A stretch of 64,000 nt of DNA, taken from assembly GCA_963789825.1 (NCBI GenBank), contig CAWBME010000009.1:3358-67357 (forward strand), given 5' to 3'. Both the position numbers and the translations under genes were made by a program. This document shows positions 55,696-63,233 of the stretch, one piece after another (positions within the stretch are counted from its first letter, which is position 1; every line of letters starts with the position of its first letter). The DNA comes from PFL42 sp963789825 (GTDB lineage Bacteria; Chloroflexota; Anaerolineae; Anaerolineales; E44-bin32). The notes under the pieces were generated by a model, which worked only from the letters and a program-made list of their open reading frames with translations, did no database searches and was not told where the DNA came from.

Positions 55696-56313
55696 CTAGA
55701 ACAGACTGAGCTGCTCCGGCGCCTCGTCGGGTTTGTCGTCCACGGGAGCCAAGCGGGACGCCTGCTCGAGGTAGGCCGGGATACGGGCGAAATCCTGCTC
55801 AACGATGCGACGCAGCGACGGCTGATGCAGAGCGGCAGCCGGATGATACATCGGCACCATCAGCCGACCTTCCGCCTGGCGAGGCTTGCCGTGGACCTCG
55901 CTGATCTTGGCTCCCGGGAAGTAGCGCCCCATCGAGAAGCGCCCCAAGGTGACGACCAGTCTCGGGTTGACCGCTAGCAGTTGGCGCTCCAGATAGGCGG
56001 CGCAGGCTTCGATCTCCTCAGGCAACGGATCCCGGTTCCCGGGAGGCCGGCACTTGACGACGTTGCAGATGAACACCTGCTCACGGCGCATCCCGATGGT
56101 CGCCAGCAGTTCCTCGAGGAACTTCCCCGCCGCGCCGACGAACGGTCGTCCCTGCTCGTTTTCGTGGAAACCCGGCCCCTCGCCGATGAACAGGATCTCG
56201 GCCTCCGCCGGGCCTTCGCCGGGCACGGCGTTCTTGCGCGACAGGTGCAGCTTGCACTGCGTGCAGGCACGTACCTCCTGGTCCACGACCGCCAACGCCT
56301 CTTCGGCCGTCAC
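55696..56313 (-). CDS. Uracil-DNA glycosylase, family 4 (4Fe-4S)
   Basis: A 205-residue base-excision repair enzyme that removes uracil from DNA. Four cysteines for the iron-sulfur cluster are in CTQC (C17, C20), VVKCRPPG (C88) and IEACAAYLE (C104). Motif A reads LFIGEGPGFHENEQGRPFVGAAG, and motif B is in MVPMYHPAAAL. Length and motif order are standard for the thermophile-type family 4 UDG. The stop is 26 bases upstream of the UDP-sugar dehydrogenase start. It ends a group with rimI-like, tsaB and tsaE and overlaps the rimI-like gene by four bases, so these are co-transcribed. Confidence 0.93.
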   Translation of the reverse strand: MTAEEALAVVDQEVRACTQCKLHLSRKNAVPGEGPAEAEILFIGEGPGFHENEQGRPFVGAAGKFLEELLATIGMRREQVFICNVVKCRPPGNRDPLPEEIEACAAYLERQLLAVNPRLVVTLGRFSMGRYFPGAKISEVHGKPRQAEGRLMVPMYHPAAALHQPSLRRIVEQDFARIPAYLEQASRLAPVDDKPDEAPEQLSLF

Positions 56314-56819
56314 CCGTCGAGGCCTCCGCCTGCGTCCGCCTGATCCCGGATCTCGTCGAGTGTCATCAGCAGCGCATCCTCATCGTTATCCCGGTAGTAG
56401 CGCGGCCGTCGGCCGACGATGGCGAAGCCAAACTCACCATACAACTGAATCGCGGCCTGGTTCGACCTGCGCACTTCGAGCGTCGCCAGCCTGGCGCCGC
56501 AATCGGCTGCGTGGTTCAGCCCGCAGCGCAGCAGCAGCCGACCTACGCCCCGCCCGCGCCAATCCGGGTGCACCGCCAGCGTGCTGATGTGGGCCTCGTC
56601 CACGATCAACCAGAAGCCGATGTAGCCGACGACCTCCGGCCGAGCCGTCGAATCCGCCTCGGCAACCAGCATGTGAGACACCTGGCTACCATTCAACTCG
56701 TACTGGTAGCTGGACTCCGGCCAGGGCAGAGCGAACGACAGGCGGTCGATGCTGCGCACCGACGGAATGTCCTCGAGCCCCATCGGGCGCACCGTGAGCG
56801 CTTCCGGCGTCTGAATCAC
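56310..56819 (-). CDS. rimI: RimI-like GNAT acetyltransferase
   Basis: 169 residues from the GTG at 56819, overlapping the tsaB stop by four bases (GTGA). The GNAT core has VRPMGLEDIPSVRSIDRLSFALPWPES, VGYIGFWLIVDEAHISTLAVHPDWRGRGVGRLLL (acetyl-CoA-binding R-G-x-G-V-G-x-L), LEVRRSNQAAIQLYGEFGFAIVGRRPRYYRDNDEDALLM. This arrangement and position beside tsaB match RimI, which acetylates the N-terminus of ribosomal protein S18 in E. coli. In this organism another protein target is possible. A longer frame to 57113 overlaps tsaB and is rejected. Confidence 0.88.
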   Translation of the reverse strand: MIQTPEALTVRPMGLEDIPSVRSIDRLSFALPWPESSYQYELNGSQVSHMLVAEADSTARPEVVGYIGFWLIVDEAHISTLAVHPDWRGRGVGRLLLRCGLNHAADCGARLATLEVRRSNQAAIQLYGEFGFAIVGRRPRYYRDNDEDALLMTLDEIRDQADAGGGLDG

Positions 56820-57484
56820 TCGGCTGTCTGTCCTACGGGCTGCAAGTACTCCGGCACCAACGTTGCGGGATCCGGCCGGGGCATCTCCCTCAGCCGCTGC
56901 CACCCCAGATCGGCGAGGATGGCCGGGCGCCGCACATTGAGCGCCGGCGGCGCGATGTGCACCCCCGGAAGCCCAGTTAGCAGGCCGCGGCCCTCGCGAT
57001 CGATGTCGCCGCACACTCGTGTCGGCCCGTCCAACCGGCCGACCACGCTCGCCCAGTCCAGGCTCTCCGGGCGTCCGTGAGCCACCCAGCCGGCGGCGGC
57101 CCATTTGTACCATAGGGCGGCCAGCCTGCCTCGCCCGGCCGGGATGACCGTCAGCAAGGCATACTCGCCTGCTGGCTGTGCCTGCGCCAGGATATCGAGC
57201 GTCGGGACACCAGCCAACGGCAGGTTGTGGGCCAATGCAATGCCCTTGGCCAGGGCCATCCCCACGCGCAACCCGGTGTACGAGCCTGGGCCAGAGGCGA
57301 CTGCGACCGCCGTCAGCGAGCGCGCCGTCAGCCCGAGCCGGCGCAGGCTGAGCGCAACTTCGGGCGCGAGATGCTCCGTCTGGAACCGGGTGCCGGTCAG
57401 GACCTGCTCCACCAACACCTGTTGGCCATCATGCAGGGCGATCGCCAGGGCCTGGGTGGCCGTATCCAGCGCCAGTAGCATCAC
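56816..57484 (-). CDS. tsaB: tRNA threonylcarbamoyladenosine biosynthesis protein TsaB
   Basis: A 222-residue actin-fold protein. It begins LLALDTATQALAIAL, has TEHLAPEVALSLRRLGL, and the family motif ASGPGSYTGLRVGMALAKGIALAHNLPLAGVPTLDIL. TsaB forms a complex with TsaD and TsaE to put threonylcarbamoyl on A37 of ANN-decoding tRNAs. The gene follows tsaE by 43 bases and overlaps the rimI-like gene, an arrangement common in bacteria. The C-terminal half is shorter and more variable, as usual. Start at the first of two adjacent ATGs. Confidence 0.93.
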   Translation of the reverse strand: MMLLALDTATQALAIALHDGQQVLVEQVLTGTRFQTEHLAPEVALSLRRLGLTARSLTAVAVASGPGSYTGLRVGMALAKGIALAHNLPLAGVPTLDILAQAQPAGEYALLTVIPAGRGRLAALWYKWAAAGWVAHGRPESLDWASVVGRLDGPTRVCGDIDREGRGLLTGLPGVHIAPPALNVRRPAILADLGWQRLREMPRPDPATLVPEYLQPVGQTAE

Positions 57485-57527
57485 CTAGCTCCCGAAAGCC
57501 GATTGCCGGAACTGCCGCAGCAACCGG

Positions 57528-57983
57528 TCAAAACGTGGGCCATCCGCCTGCAAGTGGAGGCTTCTGCGCGAGTTCGTCGACCCAGCGCAGGTGCGCCGTC
57601 AAGGCCTGGGAGGGCAGGAATCCCTCCAGCCGTTCCGGCCATTCGATCATGATCGGGTCGCCGCGGTCAAACAAATCGTCCAATCCAAGCAAAGCGATCT
57701 CCTGGCTTGACACCAGGCGGAAGGCATCGAGGTGCACCAGGCGGGCGTTGTCGGCCCGGCGGTATTCGTTGATCAGGACGAAGGTCGGGCTGGAGGCGGC
57801 ATCGATCGCGCCCCAGCCTCGGGCGATACCCTGCGCCAGGGTCGTCTTGCCAGCCCCCAGGTCGCCGCGCAACAGGATGGCGTCGCCAGGCCGGAGCAAC
57901 TCCCCGAACCGCACCCCGAAGCGCTGCGTCTGTTCCGGACTGTGGCTGATGAAGTCCAGACTGCGCTCATCCAGGATCGGCAT
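57528..57983 (-). CDS. tsaE: tRNA threonylcarbamoyladenosine biosynthesis ATPase TsaE
   Basis: 151 residues from the ATG at 57983 (MPILDERSLDFISHS). The Walker A motif LRGDLGAGKTTLAQG lies at about residues 38-52, and SSPTFVLINEYRRADNARLVHLDAFRL holds the switch and Asp residues, then LLGLDDLFDRGDPIMIEWPERL. It is the ATPase of the TsaBDE complex that makes t6A37 in tRNA. I reject a longer start at 58043 because it reads through the promoter. A near-consensus promoter (57994-58022) would place transcription start only about four bases before the ATG, implying an almost leaderless message. Confidence 0.92.
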   Translation of the reverse strand: MPILDERSLDFISHSPEQTQRFGVRFGELLRPGDAILLRGDLGAGKTTLAQGIARGWGAIDAASSPTFVLINEYRRADNARLVHLDAFRLVSSQEIALLGLDDLFDRGDPIMIEWPERLEGFLPSQALTAHLRWVDELAQKPPLAGGWPTF

Positions 57984-57993
57984 GGTGGAGGCG

Positions 57994-58022
57994 ATTATAG
58001 GCTTCGCCCTGGGGCATGACAA
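57994..58022 (-). promoter_or_regulatory. Promoter for tsaE operon
   Basis: TTGTCA (58022-58017) and TATAAT (57999-57994) with a 17-base spacer on the minus strand. The predicted start of transcription is near 57987, only about four bases before the ATG of tsaE at 57983, so translation would be nearly leaderless. The promoter lies in the 89-base gap to the divergent metallophosphoesterase gene. Confidence 0.7.
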
Positions 58023-58072
58023 GCTGCGGGCGCGGCTTTCCATCCGGAACCCGCCGTGCTACCATGCGCAGC

Positions 58073-58822
58073 ATGCGGGTCCTGGTCTTCTCCGATGTCC
58101 ACGCCAACCTGACCGCCCTGGACACAGTCCTGGAGGATGCCGCTCGCCGCACAGCGGCCGGTGTGGCGCTGGATGCCTACTGGTACCTGGGCGATCTGGT
58201 GGGCTACGGCCCTGACCCGAACGAATGCGTGCAGCGCCTGCGTGCCCTGCCGAACCTGGTGGGCCTGATCGGCAACCACGATCAGGCGGCGCTCGGCCAG
58301 TTGGCGCTCAGCCGGTTCAACCGGGAAGCGCGGCTGGCGGCCGAATGGACGCGCGACGCCCTCCAGCCGGAGAACCGCGCCTTCCTGCAGGCGCTCCCCA
58401 GCCAGGTCGTGCTGGAGGGCTTCACGCTGGCGCACGGAAGCCCCCGCCAGCCGATCTGGGAGTACATTCTCGACTACCACACTGCCGATCTGAACTTCGA
58501 CGCCTTCACCACCGACTACTGCCTGGTGGGGCATTCGCACATCCCGCTGCAGTTCCACCGCAATTCGGTCGACACCTACCCGGAAGCGATGCCTGTGCGC
58601 TGGGAGGAGCCGGTCCCACTGATGCCGCGCATGATCCTCAATCCGGGATCGGTGGGACAGCCGCGCGACATGGACCCGCGAGCGGCGTATGCCCTGCTCG
58701 ATACCGAGGCGCTCACCTGGGAGGCCTGCCGCGTCGCCTACGACGTCGAGGCCGTCCAACGGCGCATCCTGGCCGCCGGGCTTCCCGAGCGCCATGCCGA
58801 ACGCCTCGCCATCGGTTGGTAG
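58073..58822 (+). CDS. Metallophosphoesterase family protein
   Basis: A 249-residue calcineurin-like phosphoesterase. Metal-binding motifs appear in order: FSDVHANLTAL (residues 6-16), YLGDLVGYGPDPNE, LIGNHDQA, AHGSP and VGHSH. LNPGSVGQPRD near residue 200 is also typical of the YfcE/ApaH-like group. It needs two metal ions and could hydrolyse phosphodiester or phosphomonoester substrates. The ATG at 58073 was chosen since the protein begins with the MRVLVFSDVH head, whereas the upstream ATG at 58016 runs over the tsaE promoter. It is divergent from tsaE and 77 bases ahead of the DUF4349 gene. Substrate unknown. Confidence 0.9.
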   Translation: MRVLVFSDVHANLTALDTVLEDAARRTAAGVALDAYWYLGDLVGYGPDPNECVQRLRALPNLVGLIGNHDQAALGQLALSRFNREARLAAEWTRDALQPENRAFLQALPSQVVLEGFTLAHGSPRQPIWEYILDYHTADLNFDAFTTDYCLVGHSHIPLQFHRNSVDTYPEAMPVRWEEPVPLMPRMILNPGSVGQPRDMDPRAAYALLDTEALTWEACRVAYDVEAVQRRILAAGLPERHAERLAIGW

Positions 58823-58899
58823 GCGGGAACCAAAGCGGGCTGAGGCGCGTCATCTCAGCAGATGCTCCCCGCCCAACCGGGACTCCGAAGGAGGAACCT

Positions 58900-59851
58900 A
58901 TGCTACGCCGCCATTCCCTTCCGCTGGTACTGCTGCTGATTGCCACGCTCGCGGCCGCCTGCGCCCCAGCCGGCATGAGCGCCACGAGCGAGCCGATGTT
59001 CGAACGGAACGTCGGCGTGATGGATGCCGCCGGCTACCCGCTGGAGGCTCCGGCCGCCGCACCACCCATGGTGGAAGGCGAGCTCAAGTCAGGGGAAATG
59101 GCCCTCCTGGCAACCAATAGCGAGCGCATGGTCATCCAGAACGGCAATATGACCGTCGTCGTGACCGACCCGGCCGAGTCGGCCGAGGCCATCCGCAGCA
59201 TGGCCGAGAGCATGGGCGGGTTCGTCGTCAACCTCAACATGTACCAGAGCTTCTTCGGCGAGGAGAGCATCCCCGCCAACCAGGCGACGATCACGGTGCG
59301 CGTGCCGGCCGAGCGGCTGAACGAGGCCATCGAGCAGATCAAGGCCAACGCAACCGAGGTGCGCAACGTCTACGTCTCGGGCGAGGATGTCACGGCGCAG
59401 TACACCGACCTGGAGTCCCGCCTGCGGGCGCTGGAGGCCGCCGAGGCCCAGCTGACGCAGATCATGCTGGACGCCAAGCGCACGGAAGACGTGATGATGG
59501 TCTACAACCAGCTGATGCAGGTGCAGACCGAGATCGAGGTCGTCAAGGGCCAGATGCGCTACTACGAGGAGAGCGCGAGCCTGTCGGCGCTGACCGTCGA
59601 GCTGCTGCCTGACATCGCCACCCAGCCGATCGAGTCCGGCGGCTGGCGAATCCTCGAGACCTTCAACCGGGCGCTTGTCGGCCCTGCTGGACGCCGTCAA
59701 GGGCATCGTCCGGGCGGTCATCTGGCTGGCGATCTACATCCTGCCGATCGTGCTGGTGCTCGGGCTGATCTTCGTCCTGCCGGTGTACCTGATCGTGCGG
59801 GCCATCCGCCGCCGGCGCCGCGCCCGCCGCCAGCAGCCGCCGGCCGCCTAG
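58900..59851 (+). CDS. DUF4349-domain lipoprotein (frameshifted near C-terminus)
   Basis: The protein starts at ATG 58900 after a strong GGAGGA ribosome site. A lipoprotein signal (LLLIATLAAAC, C21) is at the N-terminus. The DUF4349 domain has NGNMTVVVTDPAESAEAIRSMAESMGGFVVNLNMY, ITVRVPAERLNEAIEQI, VYVSGEDVTAQYTDLESRLRAL and EVVKGQMRYYEESASLSALTVELLP, then an amphipathic helix and, after an indel near 59680, a hydrophobic segment LAIYILPIVLVLGLIFVLPVYLI and a basic tail. The family has no firmly known role; a coiled-coil-like region near the middle suggests assembly. A terminator follows it. Confidence 0.87.
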
Positions 59852-59918
59852 CCGAGGCAAGACGCCGGCGGGAGCAGCGGCAACACCGAGCGGCTGCCCG
59901 CTCAGCGCAAGAGGATCC

Positions 59919-59948
59919 GGGGGTTCGGGCGATGCCCGAACCCCCTTT
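59919..59948 (+). terminator. Rho-independent terminator after DUF4349 gene
   Basis: A perfect 12-base-pair stem GGGGGTTCGGGC/GCCCGAACCCCC with a three-base loop (GAT), followed by TTT. It lies about 68 bases after the DUF4349 stop and ends that plus-strand unit. Confidence 0.85.
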
Positions 59949-60273
59949 GCCTACCCACCCCCCGAGAGTGGGCTCAGCCACCGCCGCCTCAGCCAGGACG
60001 ACTGGCGTCCGCGAGGGATCACGCCACACATCCCGGTGTGAGCCCGGCAGGCTGCTCTTCGCTACGCCGTCGGCAGGGCTCCTCCTGCGCATGCGTGCTC
60101 CTGCAAGTCGAGCGGGCCCGGCGTTGCGGGCAAGCACAGCTGCACGGGTGGGGCCGGTAGGTGAGGCAAGCTTCAATCGGCGTGCGCTGCGTTGGCGAAC
60201 AGCTCCGGAAGGCAGAGCGAGTCGAGGCTGCTTCAGCGAGATGGGGCAACTCGGCCAGGCTGTGATGCGGGGG
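59949..60273. other. Intergenic stretch between convergent genes
   Basis: About 320 bases between the terminator and the end of the ABC ATPase gene. I see no gene with plausible composition or ribosome site, no tRNA, and no clear promoter. The open frames across it are GC-driven shadows. Confidence 0.5.
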
Positions 60274-61053
60274 CTATTGGGAGCCGGCCTCGATCGCCGA
60301 CCTCACCCGTGCGGCCAGCTCCCCGAAAGGGGGCGTGTGAGCGACGGCCAGCGAGCGGGGCCGCGGCAGGCCGATGGGCAGATCGAGCACCAGCCTGCCT
60401 GGCCGGCGGCTGAGCACCAGCACCCGGTCGCTCAGCAACACCGCTTCCGAGATCGAGTGCGTCACCAGGATCACGGTCACCGTGCGAGCCTCCCAGATGC
60501 GCAGCAACTCGAGCGCCATCCGCTCGCGAGTCAGCGCATCCAACGCCCCGAAGGGCTCATCCAGCAGGAGCACATCCGGCTGGTGGGCGAGCGCCCGGGC
60601 AATCGCCACCCGCTGCGCCATGCCGCCGGACAGATCGCGCGGCAGCGCCGTCTCAAAGCCCTCCAGCCCGACCAGCTCGATCAACTCGCCGGCGCGTTCG
60701 GTGCGCACCTCGAGCGGCACGCCGGCCAGTTCGAGCGGGAGCAGGACATTCCCCAGCACCGTCCGCCACGGCATCAGGTTGGCCTGCTGGAAGAGAAAAC
60801 CGAAGCGGCGCCGCGGGTGAAGAAGCGGCTCCCCCTCGAAGAGGACGCTTCCCTCCGTCGGGCGGAGCAGACCCGCCAGCAGCCGCAGCAGCGTCGTCTT
60901 GCCGCAGCCGGAGGGCCCCACCACGCAGGCGAACTGCTTGGGCTCAACGGAGAACGACACCTTCTCCAGCACGCGCAGCCCGCCGTTCTCATTGGCGAAG
61001 GTCATTCCCAGGTCTTGCGCCTGCAGCAGCGGGGTGGCGTGCTCGGTGCTCAT
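60274..61053 (-). CDS. ABC transporter ATP-binding protein, probable riboflavin importer
   Basis: A 259-residue ATPase of the nitrate/taurine/NMT1-type group. Walker A is GPSGCGKTTLL (about residues 46-56), the Q-loop FLFQQANLMPW, the signature LSGGMAQRVAIARAL, Walker B VLLLDEPFGALD and the switch VTHSISEAVLL. The ATG overlaps the SBP stop by four bases, so ATPase, SBP and permease form one operon behind the FMN riboswitch. By that control the imported compound is probably riboflavin or a flavin precursor, not taurine or nitrate. In Chloroflexus RibXY the ATPase is not always named; here it is in the operon. Confidence 0.85.
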   Translation of the reverse strand: MSTEHATPLLQAQDLGMTFANENGGLRVLEKVSFSVEPKQFACVVGPSGCGKTTLLRLLAGLLRPTEGSVLFEGEPLLHPRRRFGFLFQQANLMPWRTVLGNVLLPLELAGVPLEVRTERAGELIELVGLEGFETALPRDLSGGMAQRVAIARALAHQPDVLLLDEPFGALDALTRERMALELLRIWEARTVTVILVTHSISEAVLLSDRVLVLSRRPGRLVLDLPIGLPRPRSLAVAHTPPFGELAARVRSAIEAGSQ

Positions 61054-62045
61054 GGCAGAAAGTCGTTGGAGTAGGCCTCTTCCAGAGCGACCGGCGCCTT
61101 CAACAGCCCGGTCTGCAGCAGCACGTCATGCATGTTCTCCCAGGCTTGCGGGTCAGACCAGCCGGCGCGCTCGCTCCGCCAGAACTCGATGCTGGCGTCC
61201 AGCACTTGGCGCTGCACTGCCTGATCGGCATCCTCCAGGCCCTCGATGTACCGCTTGCAGATCTCGTAGGCCGCCTCGGGATCATCCACTACGTCCTCGA
61301 CGCCGCGCGCCAGAGCGCGCAGCATGCCTCGCACCAGCTCGGGATCCGAGTCCAAGGTCATCTCATTGCTGATCAAGCCATTCGACGACAGCGTGACGTA
61401 ATCCGCCACGCGCACCACGTTCACCGGCATGCCCAGGTGCTCGAGCTGGATCGGTTCGTTGTTGGCGTACACAACCACGGCATCGGTCTGACCAGCCAGC
61501 AGCGCTTCCACCTGGTTGAAACCGATCACCTCCAGATCCGCCGCTTCGGGGGAGACACCGGCCGCCCGCATCAGCGCTTGGTAGCCGATGAAGGAGGCGC
61601 CTCCCAGCACCGGAATACCGATCCGTTTCCCGACCAGATCCGCCGGGGTGGTGATCCCGCTCTCGACCGGCGCAGCCACCGCCACCGGGTAGTCCTGCCA
61701 CCAGGCATAGACATAGGTCACCGGAAGACCCTGGGCGCGCGCCAGCAGCACCTGCTCGCCCGAGGCCAGCGAGAAAGGAAGTTCCCCGGCGCCGACCAGG
61801 GCCACGCCGTCGGTTTCGAAGGCATAGTCGAACTCGAGGTCGATCCCTTCCTCGAGGAAGTAGCCCTTGTCTAGGGCCACGTAGAACGGCGCGTACTGCA
61901 CATTCGGGATGTAGCCCATCGGGAGCCGGATGGGCCGGGGCGCTTCCGGCGGGGGCGGCGGGGAGCAGGCGCCGCTCAGGGCAGCCAGCGCCAGGAGCCC
62001 GACCAACCCCGCCACGGCACGCGGCAAAGGTGAATGCAGCATCAT
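61050..62045 (-). CDS. ribY: NMT1/THI5-type substrate-binding lipoprotein, probable RibY
   Basis: 331 residues. A signal with lipobox ALSGAC (C27) anchors it outside the membrane. The binding fold shows IRLPMGYIPNVQYAPFYVALDKGYFLEEGIDLEFDYAFETDGVALVGAGELPFSLASGEQVLLARAQG, and VGKRIGIPVLGGASFIGYQALMRAAG. This is the NMT1-like family used for pyrimidine, thiamine precursor, taurine or riboflavin binding. RibY of Chloroflexus belongs to it and is under FMN riboswitch control, so the upstream FMN riboswitch makes riboflavin the best guess. Its ATG overlaps the permease stop by four bases (ATGA). Confidence 0.83.
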   Translation of the reverse strand: MMLHSPLPRAVAGLVGLLALAALSGACSPPPPPEAPRPIRLPMGYIPNVQYAPFYVALDKGYFLEEGIDLEFDYAFETDGVALVGAGELPFSLASGEQVLLARAQGLPVTYVYAWWQDYPVAVAAPVESGITTPADLVGKRIGIPVLGGASFIGYQALMRAAGVSPEAADLEVIGFNQVEALLAGQTDAVVVYANNEPIQLEHLGMPVNVVRVADYVTLSSNGLISNEMTLDSDPELVRGMLRALARGVEDVVDDPEAAYEICKRYIEGLEDADQAVQRQVLDASIEFWRSERAGWSDPQAWENMHDVLLQTGLLKAPVALEEAYSNDFLP

Positions 62046-62851
62046 GCCTCCAGTCCATTGCGCCAGCGTAGCGTGCGGCGCTCCACGTAAGAGACCGCGC
62101 TGTACATCAGCATCGCCAGGCCGATCAACAGAAATACCGCCACGAACACGCCGGCGGTGTCATACAACCCACGGTTGAGCGTGATCAGGAATCCCAGCCC
62201 CTGGTCGGCGGCGACGAACTCGCCCACCACCGCCCCGATCACGGCCAGTGTGGCGCCGATCTTCAAGCCGCCAAAGAGCACCGGCAGCGAGGCGGGGACA
62301 TCCAGCTTGGCAAAGATCTGCCAGCGCGTGGCGCGCAGCGAACGCATCAGGTCGTGCAGGTCCGCGGGCACCGAGCGCACACCGACCACGGTGTTGACCA
62401 GCACCGGGAAGAATACGATCAGCGCCGAGATCATCACCTTGGACAGGGTCCCGGCGCCGAACCAGATGATCAGCAGCGGCGCGATCGCCACCACTGGGAT
62501 CGACTGCGAGGCGACGATGTAGGGCTCCAACACGCGCTCCAGCGAGCGGGATTTCGCCACGAGGTAGCCCAGCACGAAGGCCACCGTCACCCCCACCGCC
62601 AGCCCGGCGAGAATCTCCAGCAGGGTGACCAGCGTATGCCGCCACAGGCTGCCATCGCTGGCTAGCTCGAGGAACCGACGCCCAACCGCAGACGGCGGAG
62701 GCAGGATGAAGGACGGCAAGCCCGCCAGCCGGGAGAGCGCTTCCCAAGCCAGCAGCCCCACCGCCAGCGAGGCTGGCGCCAGCCAGGCCAGCCGCCTCGG
62801 CCGCCGGCGTTGGATCGAAGGCGTTGCAGGGTTGTCCAGCGAGCTGCTCAC
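62042..62851 (-). CDS. ribX: ABC transporter permease, probable RibX
   Basis: From the GTG at 62851 the protein has 269 residues. The binding-protein-dependent transport fold is clear: LAVGLLAWEALSRLAGLPSFILPPPSAVGRRFLEL, LWRHTLVTLLEILAGLAVGVTVAFVLGYLVAKS, IVASQSIPVVAIAPLLIIWFGAG, the EAA-like loop DLMRSLRATRWQIFAKLDVPASLPVLFGGLKIGATLAVIGAVVGEFVAADQGLGFLI. An apparent longer frame reaching 63085 reads straight across the riboswitch and terminator and is rejected. It is the first gene behind the FMN riboswitch; the hairpin 27 bases before the start could affect translation. Confidence 0.83.
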   Translation of the reverse strand: MSSSLDNPATPSIQRRRPRRLAWLAPASLAVGLLAWEALSRLAGLPSFILPPPSAVGRRFLELASDGSLWRHTLVTLLEILAGLAVGVTVAFVLGYLVAKSRSLERVLEPYIVASQSIPVVAIAPLLIIWFGAGTLSKVMISALIVFFPVLVNTVVGVRSVPADLHDLMRSLRATRWQIFAKLDVPASLPVLFGGLKIGATLAVIGAVVGEFVAADQGLGFLITLNRGLYDTAGVFVAVFLLIGLAMLMYSAVSYVERRTLRWRNGLEA

Positions 62852-62877
62852 AATCGATGCCCACCCGGAACCAAGCC

Positions 62878-62902
62878 GCCCTGAGCCAGGCGCGCTCAGG
62901 GC
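62878..62902 (-). promoter_or_regulatory. Hairpin just before the ribX start
   Basis: An 8-base-pair stem GCCCTGAG/CTCAGGGC with a nine-base loop lies about 27 bases before the GTG of ribX and after the terminator hairpin. It may shape the leader or the ribosome site. No role is proven. Confidence 0.4.
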
Positions 62903-62934
62903 AGGGGGCGGCATGCAGCTTCTCCAGCCAGTGG

Positions 62935-62966
62935 AAAAGCAAGCCCCGAAGACGAACGCTTCGGGG
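62935..62966 (-). terminator. Terminator hairpin of FMN riboswitch expression platform
   Basis: On the minus strand CCCCGAAG and CTTCGGGG form an 8-base-pair stem with loop CGTTCGT, followed by CTTGCTTTT. It lies about 40 bases after the riboswitch aptamer and before the ribX gene. FMN binding would be expected to favour this terminator, stopping transport gene expression when flavin is plentiful. Confidence 0.75.
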
Positions 62967-63006
62967 TGCCGACTCAGGGCGTGTCGAACTGGTCGACCCG
63001 CCCCAT

Positions 63007-63164
63007 GCCTTCTCTCATCCGGACTGTACCGTCGGCCCCGGAGTTCACTTGCACCGCACTGCGTTGGCTGCCGTGCAGGTGGCACCGGGTCGTGCGCCTG
63101 AGCGCTTGCGGGCTATACCGCCGATCGGGAATTGGGCCGCTGGCCCTCACCCTGCCCCGAAGGC
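63007..63164 (-). ncRNA. FMN riboswitch (RFN element)
   Basis: Read on the minus strand, the conserved RFN blocks appear in order: GGGGCAGGGTGA, AATTCCCGATCGGCGGTA, AGCCCGCAAGCG, GTGCAAGTGAACTCCGGGGC, CGACGGTACAGTCCGGATGA and GAGAAGG. The outer stem P1 pairs GCCTTC (63164-63159) with GAAGGC (63012-63007). The total of about 158 bases includes one longer variable arm. The block order and sequences are those of the flavin mononucleotide sensor that normally controls riboflavin synthesis or transport genes. It precedes an ABC transporter operon, not rib biosynthesis genes. Confidence 0.95.
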
Positions 63165-63186
63165 TTGGTTATTCAGTTGTGTCCCG

Positions 63187-63192
63187 ATTATA
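63187..63192 (-). promoter_or_regulatory. -10 box of the riboswitch promoter
   Basis: TATAAT on the minus strand (in GGGATATAATCGGG) lies about 22 bases before the riboswitch P1 stem, so transcription should start near 63180. No convincing -35 hexamer is seen at the usual distance. Confidence 0.6.
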
Positions 63193-63233
63193 TCCCACTC
63201 GCCGCGCCTGGGCGGAGCGCGGAATGTCAGCTT

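Noticed and set aside
58225..61074. 949-residue plus-strand protein
   Set aside because: It joins a shadow of the phosphoesterase gene, the true DUF4349 frame, and an antisense shadow of the ABC ATPase gene.
62042..63085. Longer permease reading frame of 347 residues
   Set aside because: It runs through the FMN aptamer and its terminator, which are clearly RNA elements.
63007..63164. TPP riboswitch, because NMT1-type transporters often carry thiamine precursors
   Set aside because: The conserved blocks are those of the FMN element; no TPP core motifs such as CTGAGA are present.
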